From positions 1 to 14,479 of the forward strand of contig JAHIZN010000158.1 of the NCBI GenBank assembly GCA_018814245.1: a stretch of DNA of 14,479 bases. The letters run 5' to 3'. Below, piece after piece: positions 1-5,882 of the stretch. Origin of the DNA: a bacterium. GTDB taxonomy: Bacteria > UBA9089 > CG2-30-40-21. Numbering within the stretch: position 1 is the stretch's first letter; every line of letters begins with the position of its first letter. A model generated the notes under the pieces. The model was not told where the DNA came from. It did not search any database and worked only from the letters and a program-made list of their open reading frames with translations. Both the position numbers and the translations under genes were made by a program.

Positions 1-1
1 A

Positions 2-38
2 ATTGTGCTATTACGCAGAAGATCAAGTTTAGCACAAT
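2..38. repeat. Short inverted repeat (9-bp arms)
   Basis: The arm attgtgcta at 2-10 is the exact reverse complement of tagcacaat at 30-38, with a 19-base spacer. It could be a hairpin or a protein-binding dyad, but nothing nearby shows a role. The rest of 1-114 holds no gene I can support. Confidence 0.35.
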
Positions 39-106
39 ATTGTTTGTATCGCAAGAGTTATTTTTCAGTCCCTAAGTGATTACAAATGTGCTTAGAATAA
101 CAATAG

Positions 107-118
107 CTGAGTAGTTAC
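107..118. repeat. Copy of the CTGAGTAGTTAC motif
   Basis: This 12-base motif is the exact reverse complement of 3911-3922 and differs by one base from 4082-4093, where it forms one end of an inverted repeat. It is probably the edge of a dispersed repeat family whose other end is not visible here. Confidence 0.4.
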
Positions 119-246
119 CTTATTTTGAGGAGGCTGAGCTTGAGCCTGAACCCGTTTATATCAAAGAACCAATGCCATTATGGGCAACCGTAAAAGAGTT
201 CTTTGTCCAAAATATTCAGGAATTCTCTGAAGAGATGCTGAAGTAA
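115..246 (+). pseudogene. C-terminal remnant, AbiEii/DUF1814-like
   Basis: An open frame follows a TAG at 112-114 and ends at TAA 244-246. It reads LPYFEEAELEPEPVYIKEPM and continues to WATVKEFFVQNIQEFSEEML. The composition (acidic stretch, then a W-x-x-VK-x-FF segment) looks like a natural protein C-terminus. From memory it resembles the ends of AbiEii/DUF1814-type nucleotidyltransferases, a family known as toxins in abortive infection. The only ATG is at 172, with no convincing ribosome binding site, so I read it as the tail of a gene whose front is lost, not as a live small gene. The family link rests on a short match and is weak. Confidence 0.35.
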
Positions 247-447
247 TCCAATATCCTATGTTGGCTCTTGCAGTTCAGTTATTTTTTTAATGGCCTTGTT
301 AGTACCTTACCCGTGAAATTCTTGCTTTTTGTGCAAGAAAATTTACAACATTTTTGCTAATTATATGCTACGAAATAAGTTAGATGTGTGGGATTTTACT
401 TTGTGGCGTTTCACTTCGTGGTATCTTGCAGCTTTGTAGGCAGCATA
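247..447. other. Non-coding stretch with a small hairpin
   Basis: No gene is supported here. The one visible structure is a hairpin: ttcttgc (319-325) pairs with gcaagaa (333-339), flanked by T-rich sequence, so it might be a weak terminator for the remnant upstream. Near 390-420 there is an imperfect duplication of a segment like actttgtgg. Confidence 0.35.
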
Positions 448-603
448 TTCCCCTCTTGGGAGGGATTAGGGGTGGGTTCTCTCCTTGAAGGGGAAGATAG
501 GCAACGGGAAAAGACAGAATAGGGCAGTTGGCAATTAACAAGGGGATGTGTTGTTCCTTCTTCAGAAGGAAAGAACCCACCCCTGCCCCTCCGAGGAGGG
601 GAA
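448..603. repeat. Imperfect palindromic element, 156 bp
   Basis: The left arm (448-480) contains attaggggtgggttct and the right arm (572-603) contains agaacccacccctgcccctc. They are imperfect reverse complements over about 32 bases. Inside, ttccttc (554-560) and gaaggaa (565-571) form a second perfect hairpin with loop ttca. It codes for nothing recognisable; reading frames crossing it are by-products. Its right end lies about 40 bases before the histidine kinase remnant, so it may mark the breakpoint that removed the rest of that gene. Confidence 0.6.
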
Positions 604-644
604 TCAGAAATCCATACATCCTTTTTGGTTTCGGCTTGTCAGAG

Positions 645-776
645 TTAGGATTAGCCATCTGCCAACGAATTATTGAGGCACATCAAGGCAAGATTGAGGT
701 TAAAAGCGAGGTAGGGAAGTGGACAATATTTGTGGTTAAATTGCCGGTGTCAACCATTGACAAGGAGGTTGTTTGA
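645..776 (+). pseudogene. Histidine kinase C-terminal remnant
   Basis: The segment encodes the G2 box and last strand of a HATPase_c domain (LGLAICQRIIEAHQGKIEVK), then ends FVVKLPVSTIDKEVV and TGA. It is closely similar at protein and DNA level to the end of the kinase core at 3663-3776, so the two are paralogous. Everything upstream (H box, N box, G1 box) is missing; palindromic repeat sequence lies there instead. The glycine after VGK in the last loop is replaced by Trp. A good ribosome binding site, aaggagg, lies inside its last codons (762-768) and serves the next frame. It cannot be a functional kinase. Confidence 0.8.
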
Positions 777-914
777 ATGAAGGATACACTCTCAGAGATA
801 ACTAATAGAATAGTGAATGAAATAGCTCCTGATAAAATCATTCTTTTTGGTTCAAGGGTAAAGGATGGATGGAAACAGGAAGTGGAGGTGCAGCTACTAT
901 GCCAAGTACGATAA
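777..914 (+). pseudogene. Truncated MNT-type nucleotidyltransferase
   Basis: A 45-codon frame starts at ATG 777, directly after the TGA of the kinase remnant, with aaggagg at 762-768 spaced 8 bases from the ATG. The product begins MKDTLSEITNRIVNEIAPDK and continues IILFGSRVKDG, which matches the start of the minimal nucleotidyltransferase fold with its GSR signature. In that family an S-x-D-x-D metal-binding motif follows; here the frame reads KQEVEVQLL and stops, so the catalytic aspartates and the rest of the domain are missing. Its last 16 bases overlap the start of the antitoxin gene, so translating it could still couple to the antitoxin. I call it a broken gene, perhaps kept as a leader. 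Confidence 0.65.
884..890 (+). promoter_or_regulatory. Ribosome binding site for the antitoxin
   Basis: The string ggaggtg lies 8 bases before the ATG at 899. It favours that start over the in-frame ATG at 869, which would add ten residues (METGSGGAAT) unlike any ribbon-helix-helix protein N-terminus. Confidence 0.7.
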
Positions 915-1141
915 CTGTAAGGTTAAATGATGAGGTTTATAGAAGAATAAAGGATTTTGCTCAATCAGAGAGACGAGCCATTTCAAATTTCATTGAAAAT
1001 GCTACCTTAAGTTATATTGAGAAGTCAGCATTTATGGACGATTTAGAAATGATGGAAATATTAAATAATAAGGAACTTATAAATAGGATTAGAAAGGGTT
1101 CGAAGGATGCAAAAGAAAAGAAAGGTGAGTTTGTTGAGTAA
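899..1141 (+). CDS. Ribbon-helix-helix antitoxin (RelB/CopG-like)
   Basis: An 80-residue protein starting MPSTITVRLNDEVYRRIKDF. Residues 3-9 form the typical DNA-binding beta strand (STITVRL), and residues 10-22 and about 27-44 fit the two helices of a ribbon-helix-helix fold. The rest is a charged tail rich in Glu and Lys, as in antitoxins whose C-terminus wraps the toxin. Such proteins bind DNA as dimers and usually repress their own operon. The next gene is a RelE-family toxin that overlaps its end, the standard arrangement of a type II toxin-antitoxin pair. I found no clear operator. The subfamily (RelB, CopG, DUF6290-like) cannot be settled by eye. Confidence 0.85.
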   Translation: MPSTITVRLNDEVYRRIKDFAQSERRAISNFIENATLSYIEKSAFMDDLEMMEILNNKELINRIRKGSKDAKEKKGEFVE

Positions 1142-1415
1142 ATATCGCATCTTTGAGACAGAAAATTTCTTAAACAATCTTGAACAACTCAGCAAGAGTG
1201 GTCTATCCAAAATAAGGGATAAACTTTTCACTTATGTCTATCCTCAATTAAAAGAAAGACCCCATTATGGACCAAACATTAAGAAACTTAAAGAATGGGA
1301 GCCACAGACATTAAGATACAAAATAGGCCATTATCGCTTTTTCTATGAAATAGATGAAGAGGAGAAGGTAGTTTATTTAACAGCAGCAGACCATAGAAAG
1401 GAAGCATATAGGTAA
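1107..1415 (+). CDS. RelE/ParE-superfamily toxin
   Basis: A 102-residue protein of the usual length for this superfamily. The front part (YRIFETENFLNNLEQLSKSG) fits the first helices. The core has the order expected of RelE-like mRNA interferases: an LKEWEPQTLRYKIG strand, then HYRFFYEIDEEEKVVYLTAA, and a basic end DHRKEAYR. Conserved Arg and Tyr residues in this back half are the likely ribonuclease residues. The ATG at 1107 overlaps the antitoxin by 35 bases and has agaaaggg at 1091-1098. A start at GTG 1125 or TTG 1134, behind aaagg at 1121-1125, would give a more typical N-terminus, so the start is uncertain. The stop TAA (1413-1415) is part of the inverted-repeat element that follows. 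Confidence 0.88.
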   Translation: MQKKRKVSLLSKYRIFETENFLNNLEQLSKSGLSKIRDKLFTYVYPQLKERPHYGPNIKKLKEWEPQTLRYKIGHYRFFYEIDEEEKVVYLTAADHRKEAYR

Positions 1416-1582
1416 GCGTTCAGCTATCAGCAGTCAGCTGCTGGAGGTGCTATCTCTGCCAGAGGGAGCACCTCCAGCACAGGAAGTCGCGTAAAATCAG
1501 GAACGCTTCATTTGCCTTGATTTTATGGTTGGAGTTTAGGCTTTAGCCTTTTACTGCTGATAGCTTTCGGCTGAACGCTTAC
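1412..1582. repeat. GTAAGCGTTCAGC inverted-repeat element, 171 bp
   Basis: The ends are a perfect 13-bp inverted repeat (gtaagcgttcagc at 1412-1424, gctgaacgcttac at 1570-1582). A further perfect 10 bp (1425-1434 with 1553-1562) is offset by 7 bases on the right. It has no coding capacity and no clear target-site duplication. The left end supplies the TAA of the toxin gene. A half copy lies at 2764-2820. It looks like a small non-autonomous mobile or palindromic repeat. Confidence 0.8.
1439..1479. terminator. 13-bp stem hairpin inside the element
   Basis: tgctggaggtgct (1439-1451) pairs perfectly with agcacctccagca (1467-1479), and the loop contains a further small pairing, ctct with agag. 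It lies 24 bases after the toxin stop codon and could end or protect the toxin-antitoxin transcript. There is no T-run after it, so a classical intrinsic terminator is doubtful. Confidence 0.4.
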
Positions 1583-1620
1583 AATTGAGGTAATATCGTA
1601 AAGGATAAAGAGGGCTATGT

Positions 1621-2739
1621 ATGAATAAAAACCAGAATATCTGGAAACCGGTTTATATCATTAATTCTGCAATTGCCAGATCATTGATGGATATTGAGGC
1701 AGCTAAGACAGTGGTCGAGAATACGCCTTTATCGCCTGCTGTTGAAGCGGAATTGCGATATAAGGCACGCATCCGTTCAACGCATTATTCCACCCGCATT
1801 GAGGGCAATAAATTGACCCTGCAAGAGGCACAGGAAGTTATTGAGAAAAAGAAATCAGGATTTCATGGTAGAGAGCGGGATGTAAACGAGGTCCGTAACT
1901 ATTGGGATGCGATTCTTAAGGTCGAGGACTGGGCTGGAAAGAAAATTGAATTTAGTGAGGATTTAATCAAACGGCTTAATGCTATCGTGGACAAAGGCAA
2001 GCGAGTCAAGCCAACACCGTATCGTGATGGGCAAAATGTTATACGGGATTCAGTATCCGGTGGAATTGTCTATCTGCCTCCTGAGGCAAAGGATGTGCCC
2101 AATCTCATGACCGAGATGGTGCTTTGGATTAGACTTGCAGAGAAAGAGCATATTCCTGTTCCTATTATTGCAGCACTTGTGCATTATCAATTTGTTACCA
2201 TTCATCCATATTACGATGGTAACGGTAGAACCGCCCGTCTTCTGGCTACATTTATCCTGCAAAAAGATGGTTACGGGCTTAATGGTTTCTTTTCCATGGA
2301 AGAACATCACGCAAGGGATTTAGATAACTACTACAACTCACTTACGGTGCATGAACAACATAATTACTATTCTGGCAGAGCCGCTGCAGATTTGACTTCA
2401 TGGATAGAGTACTTTGTCATGCTTTTGGCCAGGGTATTTAATCAGGCTAAGGATGAAGCGGTTAAGTATGCTGAAAAAGGTGTTCAGGCAGAGCCGGAGC
2501 AATTGCGTCAACTGGACCATAGAGCTCGTGTGGTACTTTCGCTCTTTGTTAAGAAAGATGAGATTACGGCTCAGGATGCAGCCGTTGCCCTTGGGCTTTC
2601 AAGCCGTATGGTCAGGATACTCCTGAAGAAATGGGTAGATGACCAGTGGCTGATTGTATCAGATTCTTCTAATCGTGGAAGGGCATATAGTTTATCGGCA
2701 ATTTATCGGCAATTTATCGGCAATTTATCGGCAAGATAA
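1621..2739 (+). CDS. Fic family protein (class II, likely AMP transferase)
   Basis: A 372-residue Fic/DOC protein of COG3177 type. The N-terminal part is a Fic_N domain with the inhibitory motif S-T-R-I-E-G-N at residues 57-63; in class II Fic enzymes this Glu (E61) blocks productive ATP binding. The catalytic loop is H195-P-Y-Y-D-G-N-G-R-T-A-R206, a full match to H-x-F-x-D-G-N-G-R-x-x-R except Tyr for Phe. Known members transfer AMP to Ser, Thr or Tyr of targets. Residues about 300-357 form a winged helix (ITAQDAAVALGLSSRMVRIL). ATG 1621 is preceded by aaagaggg at 1608-1614. The last 16 codons are made of 11-bp tandem repeats. It stands alone between repeat elements, and no separate antitoxin is needed because inhibition is built in. 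Confidence 0.93.
   Translation: MNKNQNIWKPVYIINSAIARSLMDIEAAKTVVENTPLSPAVEAELRYKARIRSTHYSTRIEGNKLTLQEAQEVIEKKKSGFHGRERDVNEVRNYWDAILKVEDWAGKKIEFSEDLIKRLNAIVDKGKRVKPTPYRDGQNVIRDSVSGGIVYLPPEAKDVPNLMTEMVLWIRLAEKEHIPVPIIAALVHYQFVTIHPYYDGNGRTARLLATFILQKDGYGLNGFFSMEEHHARDLDNYYNSLTVHEQHNYYSGRAAADLTSWIEYFVMLLARVFNQAKDEAVKYAEKGVQAEPEQLRQLDHRARVVLSLFVKKDEITAQDAAVALGLSSRMVRILLKKWVDDQWLIVSDSSNRGRAYSLSAIYRQFIGNLSAR
2691..2734 (+). repeat. Four tandem copies of an 11-bp unit
   Basis: The unit tttatcggcaa occurs four times without a mismatch (2691, 2702, 2713, 2724) and ends three bases before the fic stop codon. Eleven is not a multiple of three, so successive copies are read in different frames (LSAI, YRQF, IGN, LSA). 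Gain or loss of a copy would shift the frame. Confidence 0.95.
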
Positions 2740-2763
2740 GGGACACTTTTGGCACAGGGATAG

Positions 2764-2820
2764 TAAGCGTTCAGCCGAAAGCTTAAGCAGTCAGCAAAAA
2801 CAGTAAAATCAAGACAAAAT
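2764..2820. repeat. Partial copy of the GTAAGCGTTCAGC element
   Basis: It starts gtaagcgttcagccgaaagc, matching the right end of the 1412-1582 element read on the other strand, and continues to a shared segment agtaaaatcaa. The copy stops just before the MITE-like element at 2826, which may have inserted into it. The other half is not seen beyond that element. Confidence 0.7.
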
Positions 2821-2825
2821 GGTAG

Positions 2826-3031
2826 TGTCGTGTCAACTTTAATTTGTCGCACAACCATTGTAGTACTGCGTCATCATTAAAGTTTAGGATTAAACATGTC
2901 TCCCTCCTGTTCTGAGGGGTAAGCTACAGACAGATGAGATTCCTGCAGGAGTTTACCCCTGTGAATACAGGGGCAGAAATGACAGAGCATCGGATAACCG
3001 TACTATCCGACACTTGAGAGTTGACACGACA
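2826..3031. mobile_element. MITE-like element A, TIR TGTCGTGTCAACT
   Basis: The ends are a perfect 13-bp terminal inverted repeat (2826-2838 and 3019-3031). Direct repeats GTAG flank it at 2822-2825 and 3032-3035, as expected for a 4-bp target-site duplication. At 206 bp it has no transposase and would move only with help in trans. Its left end matches the right end of element B (5620-5914) over about 38 bases, so the two are related and in opposite orientation. Inside lie a 10-bp palindrome (tcctgcagga, 2941-2950) and a hairpin (2956-2973). Confidence 0.8.
2956..2973. repeat. CCCCTG hairpin inside element A
   Basis: cccctgt and acagggg pair over 7 bp around the loop gaat. The same hairpin at 5673-5690 has the closing T-A pair replaced by C-G with the loop unchanged. 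Confidence 0.6.
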
Positions 3032-3050
3032 GTAGCCGCAACTGCCAGAG

Positions 3051-3776
3051 GTGCTCTCCTCTTTAGGTCAGGCAAGGGAGATTCGGGAAAAAGGGAAACA
3101 ACTTATCCATGCCGAACGAATGGCTATAGCCGCTCAGATTGCCGGAAAATCAGCCCATGAAATAAAAAACCCATTGACAGTTATCAAGTCCGGGCTTTAT
3201 TATTTGGGAAGAATTCTGCCTGAAAATGAGGCGGCTCAAAAAACTATTCTCCAAATGGATCAGGCAACACAAAGGGCAGTCGACTACATTGATGACCTGC
3301 TGAATTTCTCAAGACCACCCATGCTTATTCTAAAAATGGTTGATATCCATAAGGTTATTGATGGTTCATTTGGAGAATTACCCAAGAAGATGTTGGATGG
3401 AATAGAGATAGAGAAGGATTTTGACACTGATGTGCCACTAATACTCGCAGATTCAAACAAGCTTGAGCAAGTCTTTGTTAATCTCCTCAAGAATGTGGCA
3501 GAGGCTATGGAGGAGGTTAAAGGTAAAAGATTAAAGGTAAAAAGTGAATTGGATAGGGAATTTGTTAAAATAAGCATCTCGGATACGGGTAAGGGAATAC
3601 CAGTAGAAGACCTTCATCGTATCTTTGACCCATTTTTTACCACAAAGGGCAAGGATACGGGTCTGGGATTAGCCATCTGTCAGCGTATCATTGAGGCACA
3701 TAAGGGTGAGATTGAAGTTAAAAGTGAAGTGAGTAAAGGAACAACGGTGAAGATAAAATTAAAAATTATGAATTAA
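3051..3776 (+). CDS. Histidine kinase core, sensor part missing
   Basis: 241 residues containing a full kinase core: HisKA helix with the phospho-acceptor H36 in SAHEIKNPL, then HATPase_c with N box N144-LLKN148, G1 box D178-TGKGIP, F box FDPFFTTKG (192-200) and G2 box G204-LGLA. No sensor, PAS, HAMP or membrane segment precedes it, although kinases of this type (NtrB/PAS-kinase group) normally carry one. The frame opens at a TAG at 3033-3035 in the duplication left by element A. Its GTG start (3051) lies in repeat-derived sequence without a ribosome binding site, and ATG 3120 (M24) is an alternative. The last residues (KIMN) and the stop come from the 35-bp repeat at 3756. No response regulator gene is in the window. 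Probably truncated; activity unknown. Confidence 0.8.
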   Translation: MLSSLGQAREIREKGKQLIHAERMAIAAQIAGKSAHEIKNPLTVIKSGLYYLGRILPENEAAQKTILQMDQATQRAVDYIDDLLNFSRPPMLILKMVDIHKVIDGSFGELPKKMLDGIEIEKDFDTDVPLILADSNKLEQVFVNLLKNVAEAMEEVKGKRLKVKSELDREFVKISISDTGKGIPVEDLHRIFDPFFTTKGKDTGLGLAICQRIIEAHKGEIEVKSEVSKGTTVKIKLKIMN

Positions 3777-4166
3777 AAATTAAAAATGAGGAAAAAAGAA
3801 AATAACCATGATTTAGCCTCAATAGTAAAAACATCAAGGCAATAATTTTTGTAACTATTCAGGCAACAAGAATACAGATACAGAGAAAGAACCACAAAGG
3901 ATGTAAATTCGTAACTACTCAGCATATCTCTTTGAAAGCCACAGATTCACAGATTAATGATCATTCTTTTTGGTATTAATGAGATTTTTCACCAAAGTTT
4001 ACAATTAGCACTAACGGACATTCCTTTTTCTGAATATTTCATAAGTTTAATCTGTGAATCTGTGGCATTTTATTTTTACTACTGAATAGTTACTAATTTT
4101 TAATCTTAGTATGATTTTTAATTTCTCTTCTCTCATTTTTAATTTTTAATTCATAATTTTTAATTT
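3756..4166. repeat. Nested inverted-repeat block, 35-bp perfect arms
   Basis: The outer arms (3756-3790 and 4132-4166) are a perfect 35-bp AT-rich inverted repeat. Inside lie a second pair, gtaactattcag (3851-3862) with ctgaatagttac (4082-4093), and a third perfect 19-bp pair, 3938-3956 with 4048-4066 (gccacagattcacagatta). The three pairs are concentric, as if elements had inserted into one another, or as one large cruciform. The block fills the whole space between the kinase and the radical SAM gene and encodes no protein I can support. Confidence 0.85.
3911..3922. repeat. Second copy of GTAACTACTCAG
   Basis: This is a direct near-copy (one mismatch) of 3851-3862, starting 60 bases further on, and the exact reverse complement of 107-118. 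Confidence 0.4.
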
Positions 4167-4167
4167 C

Positions 4168-4172
4168 AAGGA
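4168..4172 (+). promoter_or_regulatory. Ribosome binding site of the radical SAM gene
   Basis: aagga lies 7 bases before ATG 4180 and immediately outside the right arm of the 35-bp inverted repeat. A long stem formed by that repeat in RNA would end one base before this site. Confidence 0.55.
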
Positions 4173-4179
4173 ATTAACC

Positions 4180-5619
4180 ATGCACATTACACTAATCTGT
4201 CCCCCTTGGTATTATATGGATAAGATCCCCATTGTCTCCAATAATCTGGGATTGGGTTATATTGGGGCTTACTTGATTAAGCATGGTCATGTTGTAGAGA
4301 TTATTGACAGCTTGGCTGAGGGTAATAGAAATATAGTCAAGGCATCTACAAAATACCAGAGTGTGTACAGAATCGGGCTGAGCTATGATGAGATTGTCAG
4401 CCGTATCCCGCAAGGCACGGATATGATAGGCATAACTGCCCCATTTATCAACCATGCTCAAATTATTCGGGAATTAAGCTCAAAAATTAAGGCAAGGTAC
4501 CCATGTATTCCTTTGGTGCTTGGCGGGGCATACCCATCAACCATGCCGGAACATGCCTTGTTGCAATACGAGGGCGAACGCAACATGATTGATTATGTAG
4601 TCATTGGTGAAGGGGAGATACCCATGCTTGAGCTGGCATCCTGGGTTGCTGCTGAAGGGATTGACGGGGTTTATTATCAGGGAAGGAAGCAAATAACCAC
4701 AGCAAGGTTTATTGAATGTCTCGATGATATTCCTTTTCCTGCCAGACATCTTTTGCCTGTAGAAAAATATCTCCATACAGATACCCTTGGCAGATATTCA
4801 AGAAAACGATCCCTTGAGGTTCTGACATCCAGGGGCTGTCCATTCAAGTGTACCTTTTGTGCTGCACACCCTGTTTTTGGTTATAAATGGCGGGCAAGGT
4901 CTGCGGAAAACATTATCCTTGAGATAAAACATCTCATCGCTGCCTATGGTGTAGAACATATCAACTTTATTGATGATAATATTAGTCTGGATTCTAATCG
5001 TATGGAGAGCCTGCTGGATCAACTCATAAAAGAAAGGCTTGGTATTACATGGTCAGCAGTCTCTGGCTTGCGAATCAGTACCCTGAATAAAGAGATGCTG
5101 GAGAAGATAAAGGAATCAGGCGGCACAAGGATAAATCTGGCAATAGAAAGCGGGGATCCGATGATACTTGATGCCATGGATAAGGGATTGAGTGTGGAAA
5201 AAATAAGGGAAATAGTCAGGATATGCGGCAAACTGAGCCTGAATCCGCGAGGCTACCTGATGATTGGTTATCCGGGTGAAACGCGGGAAAGCTTTTTGAA
5301 GAGTGTAGAATTTTGCGAGGAACTTAAAACAGCAGGCATGAAGACATTCATCCTCTCCATTGCCCAGCCATACCCGAAAACCCCACTCTGGAAGATGTGC
5401 AGGAAACAAGGGTATCTGGTCAGGGATGATATGGAAAATGTGTTATTCTTCAGCGAATATCCGCAGCCAAACATCATTACCCCTGAGTTTGACCAGAAGG
5501 AGATACGCTTTCGATTCAAGCTTGCTCAACGCAGGCTTAACCCGCTCGAATACTGGGGAGGGAAGATATTGCCTCGGGCATGGACAAAACGGATTATTCC
5601 AAAAGAGCTGAAGAAATAG
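4180..5619 (+). CDS. B12-binding-domain radical SAM enzyme
   Basis: A 479-residue protein. Residues 1 to about 150 look like a cobalamin-binding Rossmann domain (start MHITLICPPWYY, then LGLGYIGAYLIKHGHVVEII, and later LVLGGAYPST and VVIGEGE). A radical SAM barrel follows with the [4Fe-4S] motif C220-PFK-C224-TF-C227, then NFIDDNIS, a LAIESG strand and YLMIGYPGET, all typical of this B12-binding radical SAM group (BchE/PhpK-type Elp3/MiaB fold). Members methylate, cyclise or rearrange unreactive carbons in lipids, pigments or antibiotics; the substrate cannot be told. The classic DxHxxG cobalamin-ligand motif is not evident. A methyltransferase gene lies downstream in the same direction, so a shared pathway is likely. 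The stop TAG is also the left target duplication of element B. Confidence 0.9.
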   Translation: MHITLICPPWYYMDKIPIVSNNLGLGYIGAYLIKHGHVVEIIDSLAEGNRNIVKASTKYQSVYRIGLSYDEIVSRIPQGTDMIGITAPFINHAQIIRELSSKIKARYPCIPLVLGGAYPSTMPEHALLQYEGERNMIDYVVIGEGEIPMLELASWVAAEGIDGVYYQGRKQITTARFIECLDDIPFPARHLLPVEKYLHTDTLGRYSRKRSLEVLTSRGCPFKCTFCAAHPVFGYKWRARSAENIILEIKHLIAAYGVEHINFIDDNISLDSNRMESLLDQLIKERLGITWSAVSGLRISTLNKEMLEKIKESGGTRINLAIESGDPMILDAMDKGLSVEKIREIVRICGKLSLNPRGYLMIGYPGETRESFLKSVEFCEELKTAGMKTFILSIAQPYPKTPLWKMCRKQGYLVRDDMENVLFFSEYPQPNIITPEFDQKEIRFRFKLAQRRLNPLEYWGGKILPRAWTKRIIPKELKK

Positions 5620-5672
5620 TGTCGTGTCAAATGTTAATTGTTGTATAGTTAATTATATATGGACAGAGCCTG

Positions 5673-5690
5673 CCCCTGCGAATGCAGGGG
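5673..5690. repeat. CCCCTG hairpin inside element B
   Basis: cccctgc and gcagggg form a perfect 7-bp stem closed by the loop gaat, the counterpart of 2956-2973. Confidence 0.6.
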
Positions 5691-5723
5691 GTGCAGAGGT
5701 ACTGCATCCCCAATAAGCGACCA

Positions 5724-5882
5724 CAAGGAGGTAGCACCTCTGGCAGGTCGCAGCTACAAAGATTCCCACACACAACAATCGATTACAATGTAGTTGCAGG
5801 GTGCCAGGGGTGCTACCCCTTTGTCCCTGCTTAACGAACACCCACAAGGAGGGAGCCTTTCTGGCATGGATGTCCCTACAAA
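5724..5882. repeat. Three copies of a 34-38 bp module
   Basis: Copies lie at 5724-5760 (+), 5790-5823 (-) and 5845-5882 (+), sharing a core like aaggaggtagcacctctggc and an end like ctacaaa. Related sequence occurs at about 3033-3060 (-), at the start of the kinase frame, and near 1462-1492 (+). This is a dispersed module within and outside the MITE-like elements. Confidence 0.6.

Noticed and set aside
380..658. A 92-codon minus-strand frame
   Set aside because: It runs through the palindromic repeat and across the kinase remnant; no family resemblance and no plausible start site.
869..898. Upstream ATG start for the antitoxin
   Set aside because: The extension METGSGGAAT is repeat-like and overlaps the ribosome binding site that serves ATG 899.
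3756..4166. Possible CRISPR array or tandem repeat array
   Set aside because: Repeats are inverted and nested, not regularly spaced direct repeats with unique spacers.
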